A DNA stretch of 64,000 nucleotides from Anolis sagrei (Eukaryota; Chordata; Lepidosauria; Squamata; Anolidae): positions 173,274,040-173,338,039 of the forward strand of contig NC_090025.1 in the NCBI RefSeq assembly GCF_037176765.1. The letters are read 5' to 3'. This document shows positions 1-11,044 of the stretch, in pieces (within the stretch, counting starts at the first letter, position 1; each line of letters starts with the position of its first letter). The translations under genes were made by a program, and so were the position numbers. The notes beneath the pieces were generated by a model, which saw nothing but the letters and a program-made list of their open reading frames with translations, was not told the origin of the DNA and searched no databases.

Positions 1-276
1 CGAGGGACAGGGCCTTCTCGGTGGTGGCCCCTCAACTCTGTCATACTCAGCACATTTTAATCTGTACCCATTACATTTGGCCCGGCCTAGTTGTATCATG
101 TTATGTTGTATTGTCTTATTGTTTACTGTTATTGCTTAATGTTTTGATTTGCATGAAATGTTATGTGTATTGTTATGCTGTTGTTTTTATTGAGGCCTTG
201 GCCTTCGTAAGCCGCATCGAGTCCTGCGGGAGATGTTAGCGGGGTACAAATAAAGTTAATAATAATAATAATAATA
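1..276 (+). mobile_element. L2-type LINE, 3' fragment
   Basis: The sequence starts inside the conserved C-terminal part (GACAGGGCCTTCTCGGTGG) and ends with the typical tail: a degenerate GTAAGCCGCATCGAGTCC, then an AAATAAAG and an AATAAT repeat. The same tail recurs in better copies, such as 44269-45055. Confidence 0.75.
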
Positions 277-1086
277 CTGGAGGTGAGATATGTCAGATTG
301 CATTACTCAGACATATGGACATACAGATTCCTAAAAGTTCCAAACACACTTTTGGCATTATCCAAAGCATACTGGTTTTCTATTTCAGAAAAACAAAAGA
401 TAGCTTAAGGTAAACTTTCTTGCTACTCCCAAAAATACCTATTCCACCAATCCCTGGCATCCTTCGATTTCTGATCCATTTACTTGGATTTTAGTAAACC
501 ATGGGTTGAACCCATTACAACAATGGATTCAAGATGTATTCATGGAAATTCTTGAGTCCTTACAAGGCTCATTAAAGATTAACAGAGAAGACTAATTTTG
601 TATCAAAGTTAGTATTTGAAGAAACACACTACAAAGAATGTTACATGTTTGACTACTGAGGAGGTCAAATAAGATCATCTGTTGTTTCTCTGAAGCTAGA
701 CTCTTTCAAATAACTGTTTAACCAATTCAGAACTGCAGTCAGTCCCCTGCATTTGTTGGGATTAGGGGGACAGGAACCTCATGAAAATGAAAAGCTGCAT
801 GAAAAGCTGCAAATAAATTGTTGTTTTTTTTAACCAGAGAAAACACTGCTCTAGGAATTTCTAGGTTTTCCAGCATGATTCTGTGGTCAGCTTGTTAGAA
901 GCTAAACATAAAATTACATTGGAGGACCAAGAGATTCTTAAACAGATGTTCTCTCTAGAAATAGCTAGGTCTTCCAGCATTATTGAAGGAAGATGACCAT
1001 AGAGCCACAATGGAGAACCTAGAGATTTCTAGAGAAAACATCCATGAATAATCAAATCCGCAAAAATCAACACTAATCCTCTAACA

Positions 1087-1210
1087 CAGTGGTTCTCAAC
1101 TTGAGGGTCCCCACAGGTTGGCCTACTACTCCTGGCCAGTTTACCAGCTGCTAGGATTTCTGGGAGTTGAAGGCCAAAACATCTGGGGACCCACAGGTTG
1201 AGAACCACTG
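1087..1210. mobile_element. hAT-like MITE, CAGTGGTTCTCAAC family
   Basis: The inverted termini read CAGTGGTTCTCAAC and GTTGAGAACCACTG. The centre is an imperfect palindrome around CCAGTTTACCAGCTG. It is flanked by CTCTAACA and CTCTAACG, an 8-bp target duplication matching at seven of eight positions and centred on TA. Confidence 0.8.
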
Positions 1211-3401
1211 CTCTAACGTGTGAGGAATAGGTTACTTTCTAAATTTAATGAACTATGTGATCGCAAACAGTACATCTATGGGTCACTTTCATACATTGCT
1301 ATTTTCTCTTTAAACTGTCTACAGCAAAACATAACATTTGTCATAACATATGGCATGCAAGGGAGATATTTTGGGCCAAGCAGCTGCTTAAACTGCAAGC
1401 TTGTAGTGCAAAACCTCCAAGAAATCCCACTCACTGCACCGAATGCATTCTTGTCCCAACTAGAACATACACTTTGTATCAATGAACTATCAATGTAAGT
1501 GCTGATTTGCCATTCGGGAATTGATTCAATTGATCTATTCCAGTTGCAACAAGTAATTGGATTGAGGTCTACAGCAATTTTGCCGTTCCGAAATCAAATC
1601 ATATTCATGCACATAAACAAGAGGATTTAGTAGCTCCAAAATGAATGGATATGGGATGTCAAGGATTTAAGAAAAATGGCCAAGAGCAAAGGGCATTCAG
1701 ACTCTGCAGTTGTTCATGGAAAGGTTGAATGCTTTGCAGCCAGTTAAAATGCTAACATGAGGAATATTCTGTTTATAGATTTCAGTATCATAACTGATCA
1801 TTTGGCTTTAAATGTGCTATTGGATTTTAAAACTACTTCAATTTTACAAAGTCTAGATCTTGGCTATCCTGTTAATAAAATATTGGGGGGGGGGAGGTAT
1901 CTTGGAAATATATCTTGAAAGCAGGATTAGCGGTATGTTAAGATGGGAAATACACATTACTACTATCACCATAGTGTTTCTTTTTTATCCTTGAATGTTT
2001 CATTTTAACCATTCTTCTGGAAAAGTTTGAGAGCTTTCATCTAGTTTTCCAGACAGAATGGAAAGTCCAAACAAGTCCCAATCAGCTCGACTGCCTTCAT
2101 GGCTGTTGAACATGGCAGGAACAGCCAATATTTTAACTTCTCTGCAATAGCATTTCCCCTGTGCAGATTTCATTCCAGAGTGGCCCACCTCAAACTCAAG
2201 CACGTATTCTATTCTTAGTAATGACCTGATGTGAACCCAAAACATAGTCTTTGGAAATTTTATAGAAGAACACCCTCAGCCTAGGGCTGCATGTCCTCAT
2301 TAACCTGTCTCTTGTCCTTTGTGAGTTTGTCTAATCTGTTGTGTTCATCAGATATAGCCACTTTTTAACTAGATCAATAGTGAACATGTGGCCTGAAATT
2401 AAGTGTCTAGCATCAACAGCTTTAGAGTATACAAATAACGTGAACCGTATTCTACTTCAATCTACACCCCTAAATTGGTTCTATATTAACTATCCCCACA
2501 GTCACTTGTCATATCACTATTTTGATTTAAAAAAGAGGGATGATCCAGTACATCACCTCTCACAAAAAAGGCTGCATAGTTATCTCTTTTACAAATTTAT
2601 GTATTCTGAGACAAACATTAATATGGGTGTGTGTAATCATACATTACTTTATTTGATGTTTCTATATTTTTGTTTATGAAGATATCTAGTTCTCAACTAC
2701 TTCACTTAGACCCCATATTCTATTTTACATTCATAACTGCCTGTTAGGACTCAATGTGAAGAAAAAGCTCCAGGGAAATTAGGAAGACGGCTGCCACCAC
2801 CTTGAATGTCAGGAAGAAACTCGGGAGGTTTAGGTCTTTCATGAGTCAGCAGGATGGAAGAGAAATGCCAATGGCTTTAATAACCCAAGCTGGATCTTGT
2901 CAAAGATATTCAGCAAGAAGTGAAAGATATTGTTCCTTAAAAATGAAATAGATACAATCCAGGGAAAAAGATTAAGTACTCAGCAACCCCAGGTATTCGG
3001 CACCTGTGTCTGAAGGTAACTCTCAGGGACAACAGAGACACTCAAACATGCAATTTGATAATTCACCATTAAAACAGATCTAGAACAGGGTAGCATTCCC
3101 TTATTGGAATTATTTAAACATTTTAAAATTTCTGAAAATCAGTTTTTAAATATGGCAAATGTATCAGTGGAACCAAGAGAACCCTTGATATTTTATTGCC
3201 TATGCTCTGACATGGTGGCACAAGTTCTTTAGAATTAGAAATGTTTTGGGCTCACACCAAAACACCAGATACTATTGTTTGTACTTCCTCAAACCATCAT
3301 GGACATGCTTGAAAGTTATCCTTTGGAACATTCCACCAAAAAAAAAAAAGGCATACTTCCTACTTGGTACACCATTAACATGGCATGAAGAGCAGCAATG
3401 T

Positions 3402-3450
3402 TACACACACACATGCATGCATACATGCATGCACGCACACACATACACAA
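3402..3450. repeat. ACAC/ATGC simple repeat
   Basis: A run of alternating purine-pyrimidine dinucleotides (ACACAC, ATGCATGC) of about 50 bases. It is a potential Z-DNA-forming tract. Confidence 0.7.
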
Positions 3451-4461
3451 ATGTAAAAAGTGAGTGAAGAATCAGAAAATATCTGGAAAAGTATAGTCTC
3501 CTCAGAGTTAAGCAAAATGCCTACCTAAATAAGGTGAGTTTTGGTCCAACCAGAAACTTCTATCATGATTTTTTTAAAGGTACAGAGAGATAAAAGCTGA
3601 GAACTATAAACAGGCATGCATTGGAACTTTCTAATGTGTGTGCTTTAAAAGCAGATTATATTTTATGTATTACCCATGGAACAGCAGAAATGAAGGATAT
3701 TAAGAAAGGCAGAAATTTCCTAAAATGCCACTTCAAACATAATATATTTTACAGTTGTTATCCATAAAATGCATAACAAGAAAACTAAAAGGGCATTGTG
3801 TGCATTTTATATCATAGTCTTAGATGGATACTAATTTTCAGATACTTCTTTCTAATGTTATTCAGCAGCTGTGAACGTAATCCACTGGATAGTTAGAATG
3901 GAAACATAATTACATAACTATCTGGTGGAGCAAACTCTAATTTTAATAATTACACAAGAGAATAAACAAATTAAATATTTCATATCCACTTTTCTACCCG
4001 CTCCCTGGAGTTCAGACCTGCCCTGGCAACCTCTCTTCTTTGTTCCCTTTTGTTCTCAGAAAACACAAGTTACCTCTCACATTGCCCTACATTTCCTATG
4101 CCTCAAAAATAAAGGAAGGACAAGAGAGGAATTGTTAATTTGTAGTTTAATGGGAGGGGGAAGTAGAAGAAAGAAGGAACCTGGTTGTGTGGGGCCTAGA
4201 ATGAGCTGAATGCAGGGAAAGTTTAATGTGCTTTCCAGTAGTACAATAATGATTTCTTCTTATTCTGTGAATAGGGCACAAGACATGATCAGCACCTAGC
4301 ACTGTGCAGACTAGAAAACAATGTCATTAATAGTAAAGGTACACATGTAGTGGAATTTGACTCTTTATGCTTTCTTATGGGTTTTGAGTTTCACAGAGTA
4401 TAATGCCAGTAATGGCTTGAATAAACCCGTTGTATTGCAGGCAAATTGCTAGGTGCTGGGG

Positions 4462-4640
4462 AAAATAAATATGTGTATATGCCTTCAAGTTGCCTGTTGA
4501 CTTATGCTGACCCCATAAATTTCATAGGGTTTTCTTGGGCACGGAATATGAGGAAATGCGTTTGCCAGTGTCTTCTTCTGAAATGTAGCCTACAGCACCT
4601 GTTATTCACTGGTGGCCTTCCATTCACATACTAACAATTT
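4462..4640 (-). mobile_element. tRNA-derived SINE fragment (reverse orientation)
   Basis: It matches the pattern GCCTTCAAGTTGCCTGTTGACTTATG, then TTTCATAGGGTTTTCTTGG, then a CTTCTTCTGAA block. The same pattern recurs at 26290-26455 and 55417-55605. In the last copy the reverse strand shows a tRNA-like head (AGCCAGTGTGACG, then a GATTTGAATCC B-box). The tRNA head itself is missing or decayed here. Confidence 0.55.
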
Positions 4641-4989
4641 CTTCCATATTCTGCTTGCGTATTTCTCACAGACACAATGCTCTCACACAATGCTCAGACT
4701 GGCCTCATCCAACACAGCAATCCTTATATACAACATAACTGTAAACTTTATAAACTCATAATGCACAAAATGAGCTTAAAAGATACATATTTTACTATCA
4801 TATTCCTCCATACACAGGCTGATTCTTAATATTTAAGCAACACTGCATCTGTAAACACCCATTGAAAATATTTAAAGAATGGAAACTTTATAGTCCCCTC
4901 CCTTGACTCCACTGCTCAACAATACCCAAAGCGATTTTGGATTGTTTTCATTAGTTGCCCTGCATAGCCTATTATCCTTCTCACATTGC

Positions 4990-5176
4990 ACTATTATAGT
5001 TCTACATTCCACTTTAACTGCCCTGGCAAAATACTGTGGGAATTTGGGATTTGTAGTTTAGTGAGGTCCGAGAGCTACCTAGCTGAGAACTCCAAATGCC
5101 CCTTCCCTGAACTGCAGTTCCCAGAATTCCACAGGACATTGTTATGGAAGTTAAAGTGGTATATAGCACTATAACA
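4990..5176. mobile_element. Palindromic MITE
   Basis: The arms run inwards from TATAGTTCTACATTCCACTTTAA and outwards as TTAAAGTGGTATATAGCACTATA. The interior holds GGATTTGTAGTTTAGTGAGG and its decayed complement near CTGCAGTTCCCAGAATTCC. It lies beside the hAT-like MITE at 5185. Confidence 0.55.
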
Positions 5177-5184
5177 GTGTAAAG

Positions 5185-5319
5185 CAGTGGTTCTCAGCCT
5201 GTGGGTCCCCAGATGTTTTGGTCTTCAACTCCCAGAAATCCTAACAGCTGGTAAACTGGCTGAGATTTCTGGGAGTTGTAGGCCAAAACATCTGGGGACC
5301 CACAGGTTGAGAACTACTG
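5185..5319. mobile_element. hAT-like MITE, CAGTGGTTCTCAAC family
   Basis: This 135-bp imperfect palindrome is flanked by exact 8-bp direct repeats GTGTAAAG (5177-5184 and 5320-5327), centred on TA. The termini are CAGTGGTTCTCAGCC and GGTTGAGAACTACTG. Confidence 0.88.
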
Positions 5320-6914
5320 GTGTAAAGTGAAAAAATGCTAAATCTAGTTTTGGAAACTTAAGACGCCATCAAGAGATTTTTGTAAGCAGTAGCTATAAGT
5401 TTCATACCTCACCAGCATTATCCCCAACTATTTTGTAAAAGACAATATGTACTGCTTCAGCAATTCCTACCTAATACACAACACATTTCATACCCGTAAA
5501 GGCGTGGATGCCCTCCATTCAACTATAAGATTAATGATATTTCTCTCTTTTTTAACAAATGGATACATGACATTTGATCACATTCTTCCTATACCTTATT
5601 TTTTTTCCTTTTGTTTCTTCCACTTTCTATTTTAAACTAAGATATTGGAGAGCAATAACCTGTCTATATGCATTATTACTTATTATTTCTTTTAAATAAT
5701 AGATATATTCTAGAATACATATTTTTTTCTAAATTGGAAACATCCTCAAATATTATTCTGAATTTAAGACTTCAAAACACTCAAGCTATGGCCCTCTACA
5801 TCTTGAAAATACCTCTAATATGATATAAGGTTGAGTAATTGTAACCACAACTGTAGTTGATTTAAAGAATACTAGAGAGCAGAACTGAACACCTCTTAAA
5901 TCAGAAGACAAATTGGAACCAAGGAAATATTTACCATAATCTAAGAAGTAAGAAAACACTACATTTAGTTACACAAAGTATGAAAGTTTACATAACAGCA
6001 GGACCTTCTGGACAAGAAGTATACCACGTCTATGTATAAATCACATTGATCACTGAGAGCATTGATTAATAAGATGGTAAACAAGCTGCATCCATTTGGT
6101 CATCCTTTATTTGAACCGGAAGCCAGCAACCCAAACTTATCCAATTTTGAGAAGTCCCCAGTGGCAATAAAGGGTGACAGTTGTGAGAATTCACCTAGTT
6201 TCATGAACAAAGAAGTTGCTCTTAACACACATGAATGACAGAATGAATCCAGAATAATAACACATTTACTTTTTGAATGCAATACTACATGCATGGAAAA
6301 GAGTGCATCAGCTCTCACCTTATTGTATCCTTATTGCCTGGTATCCCTGATTTTATTTTAAAGATTCAGCACATGTAAAGGTGTCTGAAAGTACAGCAAG
6401 ATGCATGTCTATATCCCAACAATTATTAGGAATAAAGTAGGACATGTGATAAAGAAGTTCACTGATCTTGTAATGAGTGAGACCTTAAAAATATGCAACA
6501 TGAGCTTTCTCTTACTTAGAAATAAATATTTAAAACAGAATAACTAAGTTTGTATTCAAAGATGTAGACACATTCGTCTATTTAGCATTAAAATACAATA
6601 AAAATTCCAGCAGAATATTTTGAAAATTACTGGGAAATAGTGTAAGTTTTGTTTCACCCTGGGGCTTTAAACATCTCTGCAAATGGATATATAAACCTTT
6701 TATTTTACCATCACATATGTTTGAAATCTGTGTTATCAATTCACAGTAGGCACCATTGAAATCCTTTTCGTGTATTTGCAAATAAAAACTGGCTTCCTTC
6801 ACAGGGGAACAATGTCAAGGAAAACAAACTGGTGATGTTAATGTGGTGAAAGAATAAGTCTAATAGGGTATCCATAGTGGGTTCCTTCTGGGTGAAAACT
6901 ATGGCACAACAAAC

Positions 6915-7190
6915 CCGGTATATGTTGACTCTCCCTTATCTGAGATGCTTGGGACTAGGAATGTTTGGAATTTTAGAATAGTTGTATTTGCATACACATA
7001 TATTATGGGCTATCTTGGAGATTAGACCAAGTCTAAACAGGAAATTCATTTGATTCATACAGAACTCACACACACAGCCTGAAGCTAATTTATACAATAT
7101 TTTAATGCCTTTGTGCATTAAACAAAGGTGTGTGCAGTGAACAATCAGTTGGCAGAGGTGTCACTATCTTGGCCAACTATGTAAGTGACT
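6915..7190. mobile_element. Tigger-like DNA transposon fragment
   Basis: CTCCCTTATCTGAGATGCTTGGGAC, then TGGAATTTTAGAATAGTTGTATTTGCAT, then CTATCTTGGAGATTAGACC, follow the order of a pogo/Tigger-type non-autonomous element known from amniotes. Related copies are at 7545-7735, 25768-26062 and 35733-36575. The family name is from memory. Confidence 0.5.
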
Positions 7191-7251
7191 TTAGGTTATC
7201 TCAGAAATCCACTTCCTTAGATAAAAAATGAAAAAAATAGTCTTAAGAGTA

Positions 7252-7360
7252 AATACACTGTAGTATTAAAGCAGTTTGACACCACTATCACTGCCATGGA
7301 TCAAAGCTATGGAATCATGGTAGTTCAATTTTACAAGGGCTTCAGCCTTCTCTGACAAAG
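7252..7360. mobile_element. Palindromic MITE, ACACTGTAG-AGTTTGACACC family (half copy)
   Basis: It carries ACACTGTAGTATTAAAGCAG, then TTTGACACCAC, then GATCAAAGCTATGGAATCATGG. This is one arm of a palindromic family also present at 9461-9605, 13798-14012 and 15290-16310. Confidence 0.6.
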
Positions 7361-7374
7361 AGTGCTTTTTTCTC

Positions 7375-7735
7375 AATAAATGAACACGAATTACCTGCTT
7401 GAACTTGGGTCCCATCTCCAAGGTGTCTCATATACCAATTGGATTTCCAACAACTGGTAGGCTGTGAGGAATTGTGGGAATTTAAGTCCTGAAGGGCCCA
7501 TGTTTGGTATACGAGATGCCTTGGAGATAGGACCTAAGTTCATTTGTGTTTTATATGCACACCGTCTTTACATAGCTTGAAGGTAATTTTGAAAATGCTG
7601 TTCTTAAGAATTCATTGCTTGAAACAAAGTTTTGTGTTGTCAGGAAGCAAAGGTGTCACTGCCTCAGTCACCCAAATGGACAGTTTGGGATTGTGAAATT
7701 ACAGATAAGGGATGCTCAACCAGTAGCTTTGTCAG
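7375..7735. mobile_element. Tigger-like element with inverted internal segment
   Basis: GGTCCCATCTCCAAGG (7409 onwards) and CCTTGGAGATAGGACC (near 7520) form inverted arms. The right arm continues into ATTTGTGTTTTATATGCAC, the GAAACAAAGTTTTG core and AAGGGATGCTCAACC, the known end of this family. The loop holds AATTGTGGGAATTTAAG, like the hAT-like MITEs. Confidence 0.5.
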
Positions 7736-7949
7736 TCTGGAATATCATCATGTCAAGGAATACCATATCATATATGGATATGCAAGGATATCAATTTTTT
7801 GAAAAAATCCAAAATAGGGAACACTTCTAATCCAAAAACATTTTGGAGAAGGAACTCTCAAGCAGGAGGAAGGGCAGCCTGAACTTAAGAAAAAGCTCTC
7901 ACAGGAAGTATGGAAAGAGATTTTGGGGGGAGGGGGCATGCATCTACAG

Positions 7950-9453
7950 CAGGTATGGGCAAACCCTGGCCCAGGGGCCGGATGTGACCCCTTGGGCTCT
8001 ATTCTCAGGCCCTCCTCTCTCTCACCATCCTATCCTTCCTTCCTATTTCCTTTCTCCTTCCCTCTCTTTTTCTACTTCCCTTCCACCCTTTTGTCCTTCC
8101 CTCCCTGCTGTCCTCCCTTCCTTTTAACCTCCTCTTTCTTCTTCCATCCTCGTCCTTCATCCCTTTTTGTCTTTCTTTCCTTCTCTTTCCTTTATCAGTT
8201 CCTTCCTTCCTTCTCTCCATGCCTTCCCTCTTTCCTTCCCTCTCTCCCACTTTCTTCTTCTCTCCTTCCCTTTTGTCCTTCCGTCCTTCCCTCCCTGTTG
8301 TCTTTCCTTCTTTCTCTTTCCTTACCTCCTTCTTTCTTCTTCCATCCTTCCTCCCTGTTTGTCTTTCATTCCTTCTCTCTTTCCTTTCTCCTTCCCTCCT
8401 TCTCTTCGTCCCTCCCCCTTCCCTCTTTCCTCCCCTCTCTCCCACTTTCTCCTTCCTTTCTGTCCTTTCTTCCTTCTCTCTTTACTTCCTCCTTACTTCC
8501 TTTCTTCTTCCATCCTCATCCTTCCTCCCTTTTTGTTTTTCTTTCCTTCTCTTTCCTTTATCCGTCCCTTCCTTCCCTCTCTCCCCTTCTATCCTTCCCT
8601 TTTCTCCTTTCTTCCTTCTCTCTTTCCTTCCTTCTTACCTCCCTCTTTCTTCTTCCCTTCTCGTCCTTCCTCCCTTTTTGTCTTTCTTTCCTTCTCTTTC
8701 CTTTATCTGTCTCTCCCTTCCTTCTCTTCATCCCTCTCTCCCACTTTCTCCTTCTCTCCTTCCCTTTTGTCCTTTCTTCCTCCTTCCCTCCCTGTTGTCT
8801 TTCTTTCCTTCTCTTTCCTTTATCCTTCCCTCCTTCTCTTCCTCCCTCCCTCCCCTCTCCCACTTTCTCCTTCCTTTTTGTCCTTTCTTTCTTCCCTCTT
8901 TACTTCCTTCTTACCTCCCTCTTACATCCTTTGACGTCCTTCCTCCCTTTTTATCTTTCTTTCCTTCTCTTCGTCCCTCCCTCCCTTCCCACTTTCCTCC
9001 CCTCTCTCCCACTTTCTCCTTCCCTTTTGTCCTTCCTTCCTTCTCTCTTTCCTTCCTCCTTACTTCCTCTTTCTTCTTCCATCCTCATCCTATTCTTTCC
9101 TTTATCCGTCCCTTCCTTCCCTCTTTCCTCCCCTCTCTCCTTCTATCCTTCCCTTTTCTCCTTTCTTCCTTTTCTCTTTCCTTCCTCCTTACCGCCCTCT
9201 TTCTTCTTCCACCCTTCCCTTCAATCCTCGTCCTTTCTCCCTTTTTGTCTTCCTTTCCTTTATCCTTCCCTTCCTTTTTCTCTTCGTCCCTCCCTTCCTC
9301 CCCTCTCTCCCACTTTCTCTTTCTATCCTTCCCTTTTGTCCTTTCTTCCTTCTCTCTTTCCTTCCTCCTTCCCTCTTCCATCACCGGCCAGCCAGTTCCC
9401 TAGCAGTGAGTGCTAGCATGCAGCCACCAAGTTAGAAAGTTTGCCCATGCCTG
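7950..9453. mobile_element. hAT-type element with about 1.4 kb pyrimidine-repeat interior
   Basis: The termini are CAGGTATGGGCAAAC (from 7950) and GTTTGCCCATGCCTG-like sequence ending at 9453. They pair like the CAGGCATGGGCAAAC family seen at 32525-32615. The flanks ATCTACAG (7942-7949) and AGCTACAC (9454-9461) match at six of eight positions, both with TA in the centre. Between about 8010 and 9383 nearly every base is C or T, in irregular CCTT, CTTC and CTCC units. On the strand transcribed with MKRN1 this is a GGAA-rich purine run. Long open frames in the tract follow from its lack of purines and are not genes. Confidence 0.75.
8010..9383. repeat. Polypyrimidine (CCTT/CTCC)n tract
   Basis: About 1.37 kb are almost purely pyrimidine on the plus strand. 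It is built of diverged higher-order units: blocks resembling CTTTCTTCCTTCTCTTTCC, CCTTTATCC and CTCCCACTTTCTCCTTC recur at about 150-250-bp spacing. This suggests segmental expansion rather than simple slippage alone. Confidence 0.9.
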
Positions 9454-9460
9454 AGCTACA

Positions 9461-9605
9461 CTTTGGAATTAACGCAGTTTGACATCACTGGGATCTGGGG
9501 TTTGTTGTGGCTTCCAGGACTCTTTGGCAGAGACTCCGTAGAACAACAAACTCACGGGATTCCTCAGCACTGGAGTGGTTAAAGTGGTGCCAAGCTGCAC
9601 TAACT
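9461..9605. mobile_element. Palindromic MITE, ACACTGTAG-AGTTTGACACC family
   Basis: It starts CTACACTTTGGAATTAACGCAG and ends GTTAAAGTGGTGCCAAGCTGC. The interior includes CTCTTTGGCAGAGA and a decayed ATTCCTCAGCACTGGAG. It touches the edge of the MKRN1 CpG island. Confidence 0.6.
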
Positions 9606-10190
9606 CGACACTCTGAGGGGAGGGGAAGGGACGGGCGCCATCACTCGGCGTCCCCTCCGCACGTTACCTGCAGGCGACCTGCTTCGTCCAGCCGCCGCCG
9701 CTTCCTCCTCCTCCTCCTCCGGCTCCGGCGGGCGCTGCGTGAGGGGGGCAGGAGGCCGTGGTGGTGGTGGTGATGGTGGCGGCCTCGGCGGAGAGGGAGG
9801 CCTCGCCAGCTGCCGCCGTGCCGCCACCACCACCGGGGGCCACCGCAGCCTCCGCCATTACTGTTTACCCCTCACAGCGAGGGCCCCACCGGAACTTCCG
9901 GGAGCGCATCCTTCCGGCCGGCTGGGCAGGCAGGAGGGCGGGGCCAAAAGGCAAGAGGGCGGGGCTTAGCCTTCCCCCCTCTTCCTCTCTCTCTCTCTCT
10001 CTCTTCTGGGAGCGAAGGGCGATAGAAACAAGGCCTGACTCGAGGAACAGGCCAGCGCGCGCTGTGATTGGCGCCGCCGTTCGAGAAGCCCCGCCCACCG
10101 TGGCGGAAAGGCCTATGGCGTTTCAAGGGGGCGGGGCGTGGAGGAGATTGACGTGGTGGAGTTCAGGGTCTCTTCTGCGCATGCTCTAAT
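9600..10190. promoter_or_regulatory. CpG island promoter of MKRN1, possibly bidirectional
   Basis: This GC- and CpG-rich block surrounds MKRN1 exon 1. Visible motifs include a palindromic double ETS/GABP site CCGGAACTTCCGG (9889-9901), GC boxes at 9936-9945, 9957-9964, 10089-10096 and 10127-10136, an inverted CCAAT box (GATTGGC, 10066-10072; CCAAT in MKRN1 orientation) and an NRF1-like CTGCGCATGC (10175-10184). No TATA box is evident. The next gene on the plus strand starts coding at 17018, has a splice-acceptor-like sequence just before its ATG and has no CpG island of its own. A head-to-head promoter shared by both genes is therefore plausible but not shown. Confidence 0.75.
9668..9858 (-). 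CDS. MKRN1: Makorin-1, coding exon 1 (partial gene)
   Basis: The start codon is at 9858-9856 on the minus strand. The exon encodes 63 residues: MAEAAV, a low-complexity Gly/Ala/Thr stretch, a poly-Gly run, then WTKQVACR. From memory, human MKRN1 has the same layout, ending WTKQVTCRYFMHGVCK just before its first CCCH zinc finger. The exon ends two bases into an Arg codon at a consensus donor (CAG|GTAACG, donor at 9667-9662), matching the position expected before the zinc finger. The family are RING E3 ubiquitin ligases with several CCCH fingers that bind RNA. None of those domains is in the window, so the other exons must lie left of position 1. The exon sits in a CpG island with GC, ETS and CCAAT motifs, as expected for a housekeeping gene. 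Translation and splice site are seen; the gene name is by similarity and I am quite sure of it. Confidence 0.9.
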
Positions 10191-10214
10191 TGTTCTCTCA
10201 AAGTGTATCTAGAC

Positions 10215-10383
10215 TAGGCATAAACTAGCTTGGGCCCTCCAGGTGTTTGGACTTCAACTCCCAGCATTCCTAACAGCCTCAAGCCCCTTCCTTTTCCCCC
10301 TCAGCCGCTTAAGCCTGAGGCTGTTAGGAATGCTGGGAGTTAAAGTCCAAAACACCTGGAGGACCCAAACTGGCCCAGGCCTG
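10215..10383. mobile_element. hAT-like MITE, CAGGCATGGGCAAAC family
   Basis: It is palindromic: GGGCCCTCCAGGTGTTTGG and GACTTCAACTCCCAGCATTCC pair with the sequence around GGAATGCTGGGAGTTAAAGTCC. The flanks are ATCTAGAC and GTCTACAC, six of eight matching and centred on TA. Confidence 0.7.
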
Positions 10384-10439
10384 GTCTACACATTGTAGAA
10401 TGTGTTATCCTGGCTCAGTGATATGATATCAGCCAGCAC

Positions 10440-10938
10440 GCCAACGACTTAAATGTAGACATAGTTTTCTAAGATCTACAGAGACACTCGCTGGAACACC
10501 TCAGCAAGCGAGAGTCCAAAAGTGGCAGGCCCAAACCCAGCACCTCAACCAATGGCTGATACCCAATGAGAGACTCCCTCCTGGGCACACAGAAGACTGG
10601 GCGACTTGGAAGGCGCTGAACAGACTGTGCTCTGGCACCACGAGATGCAGAGCCAACCTTCTGAAATGGGGCTACAAAGTGGAATCCTCGGCATGCGAGT
10701 GTGGAGAAAAGCAAACCACTGACCACCTGCTGCAATGCAACCTCAGCCCTGCCACATGCACCATGGAGGACCTTATTGCAGCAACTCCGGAAGCACTCCA
10801 AGTGGCCAGATACTGGTCAAAGGACATTTCACCAACTACCAAACTCACAAGATGTGTATTTTTCTGTCTGTTTGCTTTGTTCTGTTAGAAATGTAATATA
10901 TAATGGACTGGTTGCTCTGACACGACAAATAAATAAAT
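10440..10938 (+). mobile_element. Non-LTR retrotransposon, 3' fragment
   Basis: The frame at 10679 encodes [24 protein letters not shown], a cysteine/histidine motif found near the C-terminus of several LINE reverse transcriptase proteins. It ends in ACAAATAAATAAATAG. A homologous copy runs on the minus strand at 40756-41480. The clade is not certain. Confidence 0.6.
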
Positions 10939-11044
10939 AGTGATATGGGATCCTGGGAGTTGTAGCCTTCTCTTCCAAACTACATATCCCACCACTTCCA
11001 GCCGTCGCCAGCCAATCCCTCTCCAATGCAAATCTTCATCGCTA

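Larger units (their letters stand above)
277..6914. other. Gene-free stretch, probably MKRN1 intron 1, with scattered repeats
   Basis: No open frame here resembles a known protein, and none of the MKRN1 zinc-finger or RING exons could be found on the minus strand. Contents are old A+T-rich sequence, the repeats listed separately and a purine/pyrimidine-alternating ACAC/ATGC tract at about 3402-3450. A minus-strand frame at 2000-2245 has no recognisable domain and is left out as unsupported. Confidence 0.6.

Noticed and set aside
2000-2245. 81-codon minus-strand frame tested as a possible MKRN1 exon
   Set aside because: It has no CCCH or RING pattern and does not follow the MKRN1 sequence, and no donor or acceptor fits the expected phase.
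7923-9416. 497-codon open frame of Phe, Leu, Pro and Ser, plus overlapping frames in the same tract and Arg/Lys/Glu-rich frames on the other strand
   Set aside because: The tract is almost pure pyrimidine, so stop codons (which need purines) cannot occur on the plus strand. All frames stay open by composition and none has a domain.
9739-10189. Plus-strand open frames in the CpG island (Met-Val-Val-rich)
   Set aside because: They overlap MKRN1 exon 1 and its 5' UTR in antisense. GC-rich sequence has few stops, and no homology is recognised.
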